Origin: Penium margaritaceum
Taxonomy: Eukaryota > Streptophyta > Zygnematophyceae > Desmidiales > Peniaceae
Assembly: GCA_023375785.1 (NCBI GenBank)
Contig: SZWC01006716.1
Span: forward strand, 108,806 to 129,969
DNA length: 21,164 bases
Reading direction: 5' to 3'
In this document: positions 1 through 8,559 of the stretch, piece by piece
Numbering within the stretch: the stretch's first letter is position 1
Layout: each line of letters starts with the position of its first letter
Position numbers and translations under genes: made by a program
Notes under the pieces: model-generated
The model's input: only the letters and a program-made list of their open reading frames with translations
Databases searched by the model: none
Told to the model about the DNA's origin: nothing

Positions 1-432
1 TCCTTGTCGAGCTTCCCATAAAGGAAAGCTGTCTTCACATCCATCTGGTGGATCTCAAGGTCTTTGGCAACAGCGACGGCAAGCAGGGACCTGATTGAGT
101 CAAACGTGACAACCAGTGCGAAGGTCTCATCGTACTCAGACCCTGCGCGCTGTGAGAATCCTTTCGTCACGACCCTTGCCTTGTACTTGTCGATGCTATC
201 ATCTTGCTTCCGCTTCAACCTGAGCACCCACTTTGAGCCCACCACGTGAGCGTTAGCGGGTCTGTCCACCAGCACCCATGTGCCATTTTCTTCGATGGAC
301 GCGAGCTCGCTGTCCACTGCCTTCTTCCACTTGGCCGCATCGGGCCTTGCCAGCACCTCAGCCACAGTGAGCGGCTCTCCCTCAGCCAAACAGGAAGGGC
401 TCAGTCCAGTCCAGCTCTCGATGTCAGCGTCG
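1..432 (-). pseudogene. Element A reverse transcriptase, N-terminal part (cut by edge)
   Basis: This is the start of the copia RT domain (RVT_2), which copies the element RNA into DNA. On the minus strand, in the same frame as the integrase, one reads a block with W-KAVDSELASIEENGTW, then VGSKWVLRLKRKQD and KARVVTKGFSQ, then EYDETFALVV and the end motif MDVKTAFLYGKLDKE. These match the first conserved RT blocks of copia polyproteins and the RT of element D residue for residue in many places. No stop codon was seen in this portion. The YVDD catalytic box lies beyond the left edge. The upstream boundary is approximate, set at the end of the acidic linker. Confidence 0.9.
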
Positions 433-740
433 TACTTTGGAGTTTGTTTTCTTTGTCGTGTGCTGCGACGTTGCATTGCTGGTGGATCTTCACAATGTTG
501 TTGCTCCTGTGCTGCTGGCTTTCCTGAAGTTAAGTTTTCTTCTTTTGAAGACCCACTGGCCTCCGAGCTGTTTTCAGAGGCCTCAGACGTCTCCGACTCA
601 GTGTCAGAGCTCGCCGCTGCGTCAGCCTGCGCAGCCGCTCTCCCTGCCACACCACTGTTCTTCACGGTCTGCTGTACTGGCACCACTTGCCAGTTTTCGG
701 GAGCTTGATCTCTTGACTCCAGCAGGACCAACCACTCTCC
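433..740 (-). pseudogene. Element A integrase-RT linker, Ser/Glu-rich
   Basis: This stretch of the A polyprotein joins integrase to RT and stays in the pol frame. It reads as a low-complexity acidic and serine-rich segment with runs such as SSDTESETSEASENSSEASG, followed by a basic RRSTRQRKQTPKYDAD segment just before RT. Copia polyproteins typically have such a poorly conserved spacer. Element D has the equivalent spacer with an Asp run. It contains no catalytic motif. Confidence 0.75.
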
Positions 741-1634
741 CTATGTTGGAGCTTGCGTGGGATCAAGCATATGTTCCTTGCCTGGTTTCCTTTCATCAAA
801 GGTTACGTCCCGACTGGTGATGAGTCTTCTTCCTGCCAGGTCCTACAGGCGGTAGGTCTTGTGGGCCATCTCATAGCCCACCATAGCGCACTTTTGCGCT
901 CTTGCATCCAGCTTGCCGGCACCCTCACCCGCTTGGATCTTTGCCCATGCGGTGCAGCCAAATACTTTCAGGTGTGATGCGTCCGGCTTCTTCCCTCACC
1001 AAACTTCTTGTGGAGTCGTCTGTTGCTTTCCCTTCTTCTTTCCGCGCCAGCCCAGAGCAGCCGCAGGAGTCAGGTTGACAAGATAGCCTGCCGTTCTTGC
1101 CGCTTCTGCCCAGAACCGCGGTGGAAGCTTTGCATCAAAGAGCATGCTACGCACCATGCCGAGGATGGTCTGATTCATCCATTCGGCAACACCATTGCTC
1201 TGCGGCGTGTAAGGCGTTGTGGGCTGGTGGTTGATCCCATGTTGCCGCAACCAGCCCTTGCATGCCTCGTACTCTCCGCCGTTGTCGCTTCGCATCGCTT
1301 TGAATTTGTTTCTGGTCTGCCGCTCCACCATGGCGACAAATTCCTACAACTTTTCTCTGACCTCTCCCTTTGCTTTGAGGAAGAAGATCCACACCTTGCG
1401 ACTGTGGTCGTCTATGAAGGTCAGAATATACTTGCTACCACCATTTGACGCCGTGCGAAAGGGTCCGCACACATCGGTGTGAATCAGGTCAAGGGCTGAT
1501 TCTGCGCGGCGACCATTGCGCTCAAAGCGTGTTCGCTTGGTCTTGCCTTGGAGGTTCAGACAGGCTGCCACACCCAACCGCATCCTTCTTGCGACCATCC
1601 ATTCCACGGACTCGCTGTTGTTGCTGGATGACTT
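741..1634 (-). pseudogene. Element A integrase (four in-frame stops)
   Basis: The integrase inserts element cDNA into the genome. The frame carries the GAG-pre-integrase tail and then the rve core. DLIHTDVCGPF has the first catalytic Asp, MRSDNGGEYE the second, and NGVAEWMNQT the catalytic Glu, so the DDE triad is still visible. The downstream SHLKVFGC block of copia integrases follows. The frame is broken by stops at 1344-1346, 996-998, 843-845 and 741-743 (minus-strand TAG, TGA, TAG, TAG). At 843 element D has Trp in the same place, so that stop probably came from TGG. The frame differs from that of the protease, so a frameshift lies near 1635. Confidence 0.9.
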
Positions 1635-2442
1635 AGAGCGTGCTGTTTGCAACATGCCCAAAGCGTCTATGCCACAGATCAGCGTCTTCGTCTTTTGCGG
1701 CAAACGATGGTTTTTCAGTTTTTGTTGGTGTGCTCTCCTGCGTCGGTGTTGAGACCACTGCCTCCGCTGCACCCGCATGACCCTCGTTTTCCGTGCTCTT
1801 TGCTGCCGTTGTCTGCAGTATGTAGAGTCGATCAACCCGTGGAACCTGTGCCACGAGATCTTTGTTGGCGTAGAGGACCTTGATGTCCTTGTTCCTGGCA
1901 ATGACCGCCTCCTTCTGCGTGAACACCACCATCATGTCGTTGTCCGTTATTTTTGACCCGGACAGAAGGCTTGCCGCAAAGGAGGGCATGTAGACCACGT
2001 CACATAGTCGTAGATCCTTCTCTGCACCATTGAGGCTGATACTCACCAGCTTGTCGCCCACGCCCTTTGCGTTCACGACGCTACCGTTTGCGCATCTGAA
2101 CCGCTGATCGGTGGGGCCGATGGAGACAAATCCAGCTTGGTTGTTGCTAGAGTGATGATCGGTGCCGGAGTCGAGCCCAAAAGCTCCTGGCCTGAGCAGC
2201 GCCGATCCTTTTGCTGGAGGCGTGCTCTGTGCCATCATGTTGGTGGCTTCTTTGCCACCCTTTTTGCTGCCTTTGTTCCCACCGCTTCCGCCGTCTTCCT
2301 TTTTTGGCGACCTACACTCTCTTGCCCAGTGCCCAGGTTTGCCGCAGTTGCGGCAGTTACCCTGTCGTTTGGGAGCCTTGCCGCCATTGTTTCCTCCGCC
2401 ACCACCGCTTCCACTGCCGCCTTTCTGACCAGAGGCTGACCC
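1633..2442 (-). pseudogene. Element A nucleocapsid CCHC knuckle, protease and GAG-pre-integrase
   Basis: This open stretch follows a Gly-rich region. A CX2CX4HX4C zinc knuckle (CRNCGKPGHWAREC) lies at 2314-2355 and would bind genomic RNA. The pepsin-like retroviral protease follows, with its active-site triad Asp-Ser-Gly intact at 2164-2172 in the context GLDSGTDHHSS. The region ends with LWHRRFGHVANSTL, the start of the GAG-pre-integrase zinc domain. Knuckle and protease share one frame. The stop at 1633-1635 and the continuation of homology in another frame show a frameshift there. Element D has the same series with a very similar knuckle and protease. Confidence 0.9.
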
Positions 2443-2489
2443 TTTGCTCCCGCGGCCACCGTAGCGTGCGGCATAGGCTAGAAGCTAGC

Positions 2490-3180
2490 CTCACTTCCAC
2501 TGCGGCGCATGGCCTCGTTTTGCACGTACTTGGACACTGCCGTGTACGTCAGCTCATCCTCCTTCCAGCCGCCCATGACGGTGATCATTGGGCTCCAGCT
2601 CTCCGGTAGCGCCATGAGGAGGATCATGGCTTGCATGTTTATTGTCAAGGTCCTAGTTCATCTGGCGAGCTTTGCCAAGGAGTCCTTCAAACTCCTGTAG
2701 GAAATCAGGGATTGATTCACCCTCATTCACCCGCATGCTGATCAGCCGTTGTAGGATGAATAATCTGTTCGCGAGGGAGGTGGATTGGTGCACGTGCTTG
2801 AGCTTGTCGTGAGCTTCGGAAGCCAGCGTGTACCCTGCAATGATGGGAACATATTTCTTGGCTATTGCGTTGCTAAGAAATGACATGACAATATCATTTC
2901 GATCCATCCATGCCTCATGCTCGGATGTGCCTTCCGCGGGAACCTGCTCCTCTCCCTTTAGTAGTTTGAAGAACCCGCGCACTTTCATCACCAGCTCGAA
3001 CTGCCATCTCCAAAGGGGGAAGTCAATCCCCTTGAAAATGGGGATTCCTCCCAAGGTTCCAAGACCTTGCGGCAATGACGTACGGCTCACATTTGCTCCA
3101 GTGGTCTGCCCTGTGGTAGCCGCTGTTGAGTTTGAGGACTGCCATGCCGCGACCCCCACTCCTCCTGATGGGTCAACCAT
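2490..3180 (-). pseudogene. Element A Gag (UBN2/copia type), broken
   Basis: This is the structural Gag protein that packages element RNA. The start is set at the ATG at 3178-3180 because element D starts at the matching ATG with a similar MVDP sequence. The conserved copia Gag core is visible: FPLWRWQFELVMKVRG, EHEAWMDRNDIVMSFLSNAI, and ANRLFILQRLISMRVNEGES. A TAG stop at 2653-2655 follows RQMN. Directly after it the homology to element D (MILLMALPESW, GGWKEDEL) continues in a different frame, showing a one-base shift near 2636-2640. A second change of frame is needed near 2480-2500 to reach the zinc knuckle. Family assignment is firm; exact break positions are approximate. Confidence 0.85.
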
Positions 3181-3341
3181 TTTTGTTGCCCTTATCTGCT
3201 TCCCACATCTCTCCTGCGTTGAGGCCGATGTGGGCTGATGTGAGCTGATGTCTGCTACCTGTTTTAGGATGCAAATCCATTGCTTACCCCTCCAGCTGAT
3301 GTTCACCTACACACAGAGAAGATATCTACACCAACACGCCC

Positions 3342-3429
3342 AGGGTCTTGCCACCAAGGGCAGAGCTTGTCCTGGTTGGGACACAAGGGTCGTGCCTCCA
3401 AGGGCAGAGCTTGTCCTTGGTCCCTGTGT
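3342..3429. repeat. 44-bp tandem repeat, two units, in element A leader
   Basis: Unit 1 starts at 3342 and unit 2 at 3386. Both begin AGGGT(C)-TGCC-CCAAGGGCAGAGCTTGTCC on the plus strand and differ at a few positions. A related sequence (AGCTCT-CC with GACCC and GAGTCC) occurs in the leader of element D near 16018-16101, again in about two diverged copies. It therefore looks like a family feature, not a chance duplication. Confidence 0.8.
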
Positions 3430-3451
3430 GCTGAGTGTAGACCAAGCCGTT

Positions 3452-3491
3452 GGAGCTGATGAAGCTGATGGAGCTGATAGAGCTGATGGAG
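3452..3491. repeat. 9-bp tandem repeat (GGAGCTGAT)
   Basis: Four full units and part of a fifth: GGAGCTGAT, GAAGCTGAT, GGAGCTGAT, AGAGCTGAT, then GGAGC. A looser version (GGGCTGATGT-GAGCTGATGT) recurs at 3230-3250 just upstream of Gag. Nothing suggests coding; probably replication slippage in the element A leader. Confidence 0.85.
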
Positions 3492-3563
3492 CCGGCGTGC
3501 GCACCTTGAGAAAGCGTACCAGAGTTGAGCGAAGCGTACCTTACAACTGGTCAGCGTGGGCCN

Positions 3564-4094
3564 CTTAACACTTGGTCACTTTCGCGCGAGGTGCTAGTCA
3601 AAGACTAACTCCTGGGGCTTAGACCAACCAGTGTCTTCTTTGTACTATTCCTTAGTTGGACAACTGTGTGAGGAGCATCTAAGGCCAGATTGTGTAATTA
3701 GAATGAGGAATGAGCCTGGTACATATAGTCCTAGGCCTGGCTTCTAAGGTGTGTGGGTAGTGGCACTTTTGGGGTGGTCACTCCACACCACCTCACCAGT
3801 CCGCCAATTGGCGCATCCACTGACCGCCAAGTGGTGCACTCTCCTCATGCATGGAGAAATGTCTAAGAAACTTCCCCTGTGCTCAAAAGTTCAAAAACCT
3901 TCTGCACACATCAAGACTCGATCGCAGAACCTGTTGTTCCTAAGTCCAACATGCTATCCGTTGCGCTACACTTCTGGTGTCTCGCTTGGACTTGCACCAC
4001 AAACAAGGTTTGGGGGACTTACTCCAACGGAGCAGTGCATGCCCAACCTGTCCGTCAAGCCATAGCAGTGGCCATTGGGCATAGAAGAACAACA
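3564..4094 (-). repeat. Element A 5' LTR (low-coordinate end approximate)
   Basis: On the minus strand it starts TGTTGTTC at 4094, immediately after RT coding of element B. It aligns along much of its length with the LTR of element D: GGCATGCACTGCTCC near the start, ACTTGGCGG-C in the middle, TGTACC after a TATA-like ACTATATG, and CTCCTCACA-AG-TGTCCAAC followed by AGACACTG near the end. The end is set at the single N at 3563 for lack of a second copy. The LTR contains a tRNA-like segment (3904-3977). Confidence 0.8.
3904..3977 (-). other. tRNA-like segment (Arg-like) inside element A LTR
   Basis: The minus strand holds TAGCGCAACGG (3958-3968), a perfect match to the pol III A-box consensus TRGYNNANNGG. 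GATCGAGTCT (3914-3923) resembles the B box GTTCGANTCC with two mismatches. They are 34 nt apart, as in a real tRNA gene. The stretch TAGCGCAACGGATAGC followed by TTGGACTT resembles eukaryotic tRNA-Arg as I recall that sequence. Acceptor and T stems do not pair and the anticodon stem only pairs with an enlarged loop, so it is not a functional tRNA gene. Element D has another tRNA-like segment at a comparable place in its LTR. Confidence 0.55.
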
Positions 4095-4960
4095 GTCAGC
4101 TCGGTTGCTAACAGAGCCGACCCGAGGTCCTTGATCTGGTAGGCAGCATGCAGGAGGTCCCTGACCTAGTGGATGGGAGCTGCATCCCGTGACGTTATGA
4201 GCAGGTCATCGATGTAGACCTGGACATTGACAAAGGTCTCGCCTTGTGGAATGATGAACAGTGCGGGGTCAGCAGTGCTACAAAGGAGGCTATCGTTGAG
4301 GAGCGTACGGCTAATCTCCTGATTCCAGTAGCGGGGTGACTACTTAGGCTATATAGGGCCTTTCGTAGCTTCCAGAGCTTGCTGGAGCCATCATCAAAGC
4401 TTGGAGACTGTGTCATGTACAATTCTTTGCCTTCTAGTGTCCCATGGAGAAAGGCATTGCTCACTTCCATCTGATGCAGCTCCCACCCATGTTGGACAAC
4501 CAGGTTGAACCACGCCTGTCTCGTGGAAAAAAAGCGATCGATGCAAAGATCTGGTCATAGGCGATCCCAAGGACCTGAGGAAATCGCTTGGTTGTAAGAC
4601 GGGCCTTGCACCTGTCCAGGGACCCGTCCGGCTTCCACTTGCGTCGAGGGACCTTGTTGGCGCCGATGGCCTTTCGACTGGGGGGAAGGTTGACAAGCTC
4701 TTAGACCTGATGTTGTCGAGTGGCGGCGACCTTGTCGGTGCATGTACCCTCCGAGTGTGCAGCCTCAAGAAAGGCTCAAGCCTCAGGAAAGGTGGCTGGA
4801 TCCTCCAGGCATTTTATGGGTCAGATTCTGAGTGTGTGGGCGTCTTGCGCCCCAGGTGGTGTACATGTGACCGTGATTGTGAGCCCAAGGCTGACCTTGG
4901 ATGTACGTCAGTGATCACTGCTAGAGTAGCAAAACCAAGTGTTTTTAGACCAGGGTCCCC
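4095..4960 (-). pseudogene. Element B reverse transcriptase, truncated by element A
   Basis: Copia RT in pieces over several frames. The N-terminal block reads RRKWKPDGSLDRCKARLTTK and then AYDQIF. Next comes ELHQMEVSNAFLHGTLEGKE and KLWKLRKALYSL, the counterparts of the usual AFLHG and LKKALYGLKQ blocks. The catalytic box is intact as VQVYIDDLLITS, with YIDD at 4205-4216. A stop follows just after it, and the YQIKDLG block runs up to the junction at 4095, where the element A LTR starts. The minimum number of breaks is three by eye. The upstream border with the linker is approximate. Confidence 0.85.
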
Positions 4961-5870
4961 ACTCATGACTCTTGTAGTGGGTCTGTTGGGAGAGAACCGC
5001 GTGGGGTGACAGGGGGTCGTGGTACGATGAGGTGCCAAGCGGTAGCCTGTGTGCTTACTGACGGTCTGGGTCGGAGACTCCCGCCCCGGCCATGTGTGTA
5101 GCGTGTCGGCGCAGACGGGGCGGCCGGCTTGGAGGTGCCATCGGATGCACATTGGGCAGCTGGCCCGGAGGGGCTAGCAGACACAGATGGGGCGGCCGAT
5201 TGTAAAGGTGCTAGCGGACACAGATGGGGTAAATGGCTTGGAAGGGCTGGCAGACACGGATGCGGCAGCCTGCGCAGAGCTGCCAGCGGACACAGATGGA
5301 GGAACTCGCTTGGAGGGGTTGGCGGACATGGACAAGCAGCCAACGCAGAGGTACCATCAGACACAGATGGGGCAGATGGTCTAGAGGGGCTAGCAAATAT
5401 GGATGGGGCGACCTGCGCACAGGTGCGAGCACAAGAAAATGGGGCAGCTCGTGCGTAGGGGCATTCTGGACACGGACGGGACAGCCAGCGCAAAGGTGCT
5501 AGTGGACGCTAATGGGGTAGCTGGCCCGGAGGGGCTGGCAGACACGGACGGGGTAGCCTTCACAGAGGTGCCAGCGGACGCATATGGGGCAGCTGGCCCA
5601 GAGGGGCTGGCGGACACGAACGGGGCAGCCGGCCCACAATCGCCAACGATCACAGATGGGGCAGCTGGCCCAAAGGGGGTGGTGGACACGGACGGAGCCG
5701 CCAACGCAGAGGTGCCAGCAGGCGCTGACAATGCAACACGTGGATGTGGCTGGACAAAGGACGGACTAACCACTCTACCACACGACGGGAGGGACATCGA
5801 CGCGTCGGAGTGAACGAGGTCTCGGCAAAACAGGTCCTCAAAGAAGAGAGCATCCTGGGAATCGACGATT
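4961..5870 (-). pseudogene. Element B integrase-RT linker, largely a 12-residue repeat
   Basis: Between integrase and RT the coding strand gives a low-complexity Pro/Ala/Ser segment, for example ASPSGPAAPYASAGTS, built on a 12-residue (36-bp) period. It is open over long stretches in more than one frame because the repeat has no stops, and single-base length changes in some units move the frame. Copia linkers are often Pro/Ser-rich; element C has such a linker without a regular repeat. No domain is recognised. Confidence 0.7.
5120..5729. repeat. 36-bp minisatellite, about 17 units, alternating two unit types
   Basis: On the plus strand the unit is about 36 bp and would read as 12 residues (GAAGPEGLADTD and GVAFTEVPADAY). 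Type 1 contains GCTGGCCCGGAGGGGCTGGC and type 2 contains AGAGGTGCCAGCGGACGC. They alternate through much of the array, giving a 72-bp higher-order period. I count about 17 units. Most are 36 bp and a few differ by one or more bases. The array lies wholly in the linker of element B. Confidence 0.85.
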
Positions 5871-6640
5871 GAGTATCGGGATGGATCCTAGAAGCGCCAT
5901 GCCTTTGTCTGATGCGAGACGATAAGAAAGGTGGAGGGCTGGCTACAAGGCTCAAATTTGCCGCCTTGGCTACGCAGTCCCATATGGGAGTTGGCCAGAG
6001 GTCGACGCGCTCGCCACACCAGTACTTGTATAGTGTGGATTAGCGGGAAAGAGATACGCGGGGAATCCGGTTCCAGAACCACGTCATGTAGATCATGGCT
6101 TCGAAGTAGAAGCCATCGGAAATACCAGACTTGACGAGCATGGTGCGGACATGGTCAGCCATGGTGCGGTTCTACCGCTCAAAGACGCCGTTGTGGGCTA
6201 GTGTGCAAGGCGCCAACGTCTCATGATGTATGCCACGAGAGGCAAGGAAGAGTGTGGTCTCCCCCATAAACTTGCTACCACAATAAGAGTGGAAGCGATA
6301 AAGAGGGTGACCACACTCCCGCTCAGCATGGATGAGCTAGTCTTAAATGGTATGGGCAACATCGCTCTTCTGTCAAAGACAGAAGACCAGCTATAGCGAG
6401 AGTAGTTTTTGGTGAGGGTTAAGACATAGTGACCATGGTCCCCGATGGACTCCGTCGGGAGGGGACCATGGCATCAGGGCAGACGCACGTGAGGAGGACA
6501 AGGGGTAGGTAGACCAATGCATTTTCCACTGAGCACACTCAATGCAATTCGTGGGACACGGAATTGGAAAAGAGAATGGATCTATACCGGTGGCAGGCTG
6601 CATGCGGAGCATGCTGTCAAAAGCGACAGAGTGGATGTGA
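5871..6640 (-). pseudogene. Element B GAG-pre-integrase and integrase, broken
   Basis: The region starts with CIECAQWKMHWSTYPLSSSR, the Cys-x2-Cys half of the GAG-pre-integrase zinc domain. The core follows in another frame: GPLPTESIGDHGHYVLTLTK, then GSKFMGETTLFLASRGI, then HNGVFER, stop, NRTMADHVRTML. The position of the second catalytic Asp (normally S-D-x-G) reads HSYCGSKF, so Asp is replaced by Tyr. The segment that should hold the first Asp is deleted. The Glu of V-x-E-R is kept. Downstream come MTWFWNRIP and PLANSHMGL blocks. At least three frame changes are needed. The protein is inactive as read. Confidence 0.85.
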
Positions 6641-6669
6641 CAGAGGCGGCGATGCAGGAGACTTGTGTG

Positions 6670-7314
6670 CTACGGAGAGAGTGTGCTGGTAACAAATTCG
6701 TGTCCTGCTTTGGCCAATGGGGAGGCAACGGAGGGAGAAGCGGACAAGCGCGCCACGTGCCACAAGTTGCCACGGGCGGTGGCATACAAGACGACACCAC
6801 CGGATGGACAGAAGAACATGGTGCCAACACCACGCGAGTATATTACATCCATGCTCATGCCGTCAAGGGTACTGACGGACAAGAGGCTGAGCGTAAGATC
6901 TGGGACAAAGAGGACATCAGTCAAGAAGACATCCCCAACGGGGCCTAAGAAATGAACAACACCAATCCCGCAAACAGGCAAAACCTGACCAGAGCCTGTC
7001 CGAACCCCAGAGACATCGGTAACATGGTCAAGGACACTGAAGGCCTCGCGTGAGGCCGTCATGTGATGCGTGGCCCCGTAGTCGATGATCTAGGTCTCGT
7101 CCGGATCGTGGACCGGTGTCGCCTGGTCGTTAACGGCTACATGGCAGTGGGCGAGGGATGCGGACGCGGTGGACGAGGGTGCAAACCGGGACTGCCAGTC
7201 ATCAAACCATGAGCCATTATCATGAAGAGGAGCAGGTGGGGAGGGCACGACAGAGAACGGAACGGAAAAAAGTATAGGGCACGACTGTAGCTCAAACTCT
7301 GTTATGCATGACAC
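6670..7314 (-). pseudogene. Element B aspartic protease with altered active site
   Basis: In one frame the minus strand gives AVNDQATPVHDPDET, a TAG stop at 7090-7092, then IIDYGATHHMTASREAFSVL and a long conserved tail (VGDVFLTDVLFVPDLTLSLL, SVSTLDG). Copia proteases normally have WIIDSGATHHMT here. The Trp has become a stop and the active-site Asp-Ser-Gly has become Asp-Tyr-Gly (7075-7083). The frame ends at 6670. The family call is secure from the motif and from its place between Gag and integrase. Confidence 0.85.
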
Positions 7315-7590
7315 GGCAGAGGCACCAGCAACGATGCAACTTGCACTTCCCTGGGAAGAAGAGCGAGTGCGATGAGCTGCTCCAACTGACGCTCACAAGT
7401 GGATGGCCTGACGGAGTAGAACGACTGTGGGGTGATGGCACCAGAGTGAAGAAAGGAGGAGGGAGGCACTGTTGACGGAAGAGCACGCACCAACGGTTGC
7501 GGATGACTCTGCTGCTGAGCTGTCGGAGGGTGAAGGGGAGCGGGTGGTGTGGACACAATAGGAGCAGAGATAGTCACCACAGCGGTGGCG
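7315..7590 (-). pseudogene. Element B Pro-rich spacer between zinc knuckle and protease
   Basis: The minus strand reads as a proline- and serine-rich segment (APIVSTPPAPLHPPTAQQQ, then LPSTVPPSSFLHSG) in a frame different from the protease. Copia Gag-Pol often has such a disordered spacer after the knuckle. No domain is recognised. Confidence 0.55.
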
Positions 7591-8520
7591 AGGCGAAACT
7601 CACGCTAGTGACACATGGTGGCAATGACGCACGCCTTGTCTGTCGAGAGCGGAACGTGTACCATCGGTGTCCTGCCTGGCCATTGTTATGGCAGACTAAG
7701 CTGCCGCCACTGGGTCCGCTTGACTGCTGCCGTGGGCCCTTCTCCTTCTTACCCCTAAGTTTCTTGTTGCCGGTTGATGAGGCATTGGAGGATGCAGCTA
7801 CTGTGGGGGCGGCAACAGCCATTGAAGCAACGGTAGGAGAGGTGAGGGCCTCTGTCCGCTTGATGGGGGATTTGTGAAGAGCTTCCTCGATGCGAAGAAA
7901 GAGCTCGTATGCCCAGGGCATAAGGGTGCCCTAGGCAGCCATCACAGAGAGAATGTCATGGGTGTAATGGATGAATGCTTCGGTGAATGCGTCATTTTTG
8001 CCGCGCTTGGTGAGGAGCACAGATAGAAGGGGTGGTGCGGTGCTTCTCAAGCGGCGAAGTAATTCCTCCGCCCGTTGCCCAATAGGAGGTGACCGTCTCA
8101 GTCTTCCCCATATGGAGGGATTTGAACTCCTGAAGCAGGCGGTTGGTCTCTACCTTGCTGGAAAGACGATAAGGGGGCGTGAGGATGTGCCACGCCGTTG
8201 CAAGGTCGGGGAGACCGCCAGTGGAGAAGTTGCCAAGGAAGGGTTCAAGAGCAATACGTGAGGCCGGAGTGGCAACCGAGGCAAGGGAACGTATAACACG
8301 ATCAACATCATACACATGGTCGGCCTGGGTGGAGTCGTAGGGCAAGGGGTAGTATGGCCACAGGCCTTCACTTTGCACCGAGGTGCGAAAGCTGAGCTCC
8401 CAGCTTCGGAACTACTCGCCAGCCTGGAGCGGCGAAGGTGGGTTTCAAAGTCCTTTGGCCTGTGGCCAGCACCCAGAGCAGGGCCTAGGATTGAAGACAC
8501 AGTTTGACTTTGGCGTAGGA
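7591..8520 (-). pseudogene. Element B Gag with degenerate CCHC knuckle
   Basis: A copia Gag (UBN2 type) is spread over at least two frames. The first part has SKVETNRLLQEFKSLHMGKT and ETVTSYWATG. A frameshift near 8070 then leads to RLRSTAPPLLSVLLTKRG and FTEAFIHYTHDILSVMAA, a TAG stop at 7931-7933, then GTLMPWAYELFLRIEEAL. A basic region KKLRGKKEKG precedes the knuckle at about 7652-7693, which reads CHNNGQAGHRWYTF. The second Cys is Asn and the last Cys is Phe, so only Cys and His remain. The N-terminal limit and the start codon were not identified. Confidence 0.8.
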
Positions 8521-8559
8521 TATGCTGCTACACCAAATACTATGTAGCAAAGTAAATGG

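Larger units (their letters stand above)
3181..3562 (-). other. Element A leader (5' untranslated region) with tandem repeats
   Basis: No coding is seen between the LTR and the Gag ATG. A short segment before the ATG (CATCGGCCTCAACG, minus strand) is shared with the leader of element D, which supports homology. The leader holds a two-unit 44-bp tandem repeat and a 9-bp repeat, listed separately. I could not recognise a primer-binding site. The border with the LTR is uncertain because no second LTR copy is available. Confidence 0.6.
1..4094 (-). mobile_element. Element A: Ty1/copia LTR retrotransposon, 5' part, truncated by window edge
   Basis: Reading down from 4094 on the minus strand, the order is LTR, leader, Gag, CCHC knuckle, aspartic protease, GAG-pre-integrase, integrase, acidic linker and the start of reverse transcriptase. 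Protease-integrase-RT is the Ty1/copia order. The element is cut at position 1 inside RT, so RNase H and the 3' LTR lie outside. Its proteins and leader align with element D on the other strand, so both belong to one family. Its LTR begins directly after element B RT coding (4095 and up), so A inserted into B. A target-site duplication cannot be checked because the other end is missing. In-frame stops and at least two frameshifts make it non-autonomous. Confidence 0.9.

Noticed and set aside
1008..1448. Plus-strand open frames over element A (for example 1008-1448 and 2137-2439)
   Set aside because: They are antisense shadows of integrase and protease, with no family resemblance of their own.
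3904..3977. A functional tRNA-Arg gene on the minus strand
   Set aside because: A and B boxes are present, but the acceptor and T stems do not pair and the anticodon stem leaves an oversized loop. It is kept only as a tRNA-like segment.
5120..5729. CRISPR array
   Set aside because: There are no unique spacers: the 36-bp units follow each other directly and lie inside retrotransposon coding.
8105..8145. B-box-like GGGATTTGAACTCCT, suggesting a tRNA gene
   Set aside because: It lies inside element B Gag coding (RLLQEFKSLHMGKT) and has no A box at a suitable distance.
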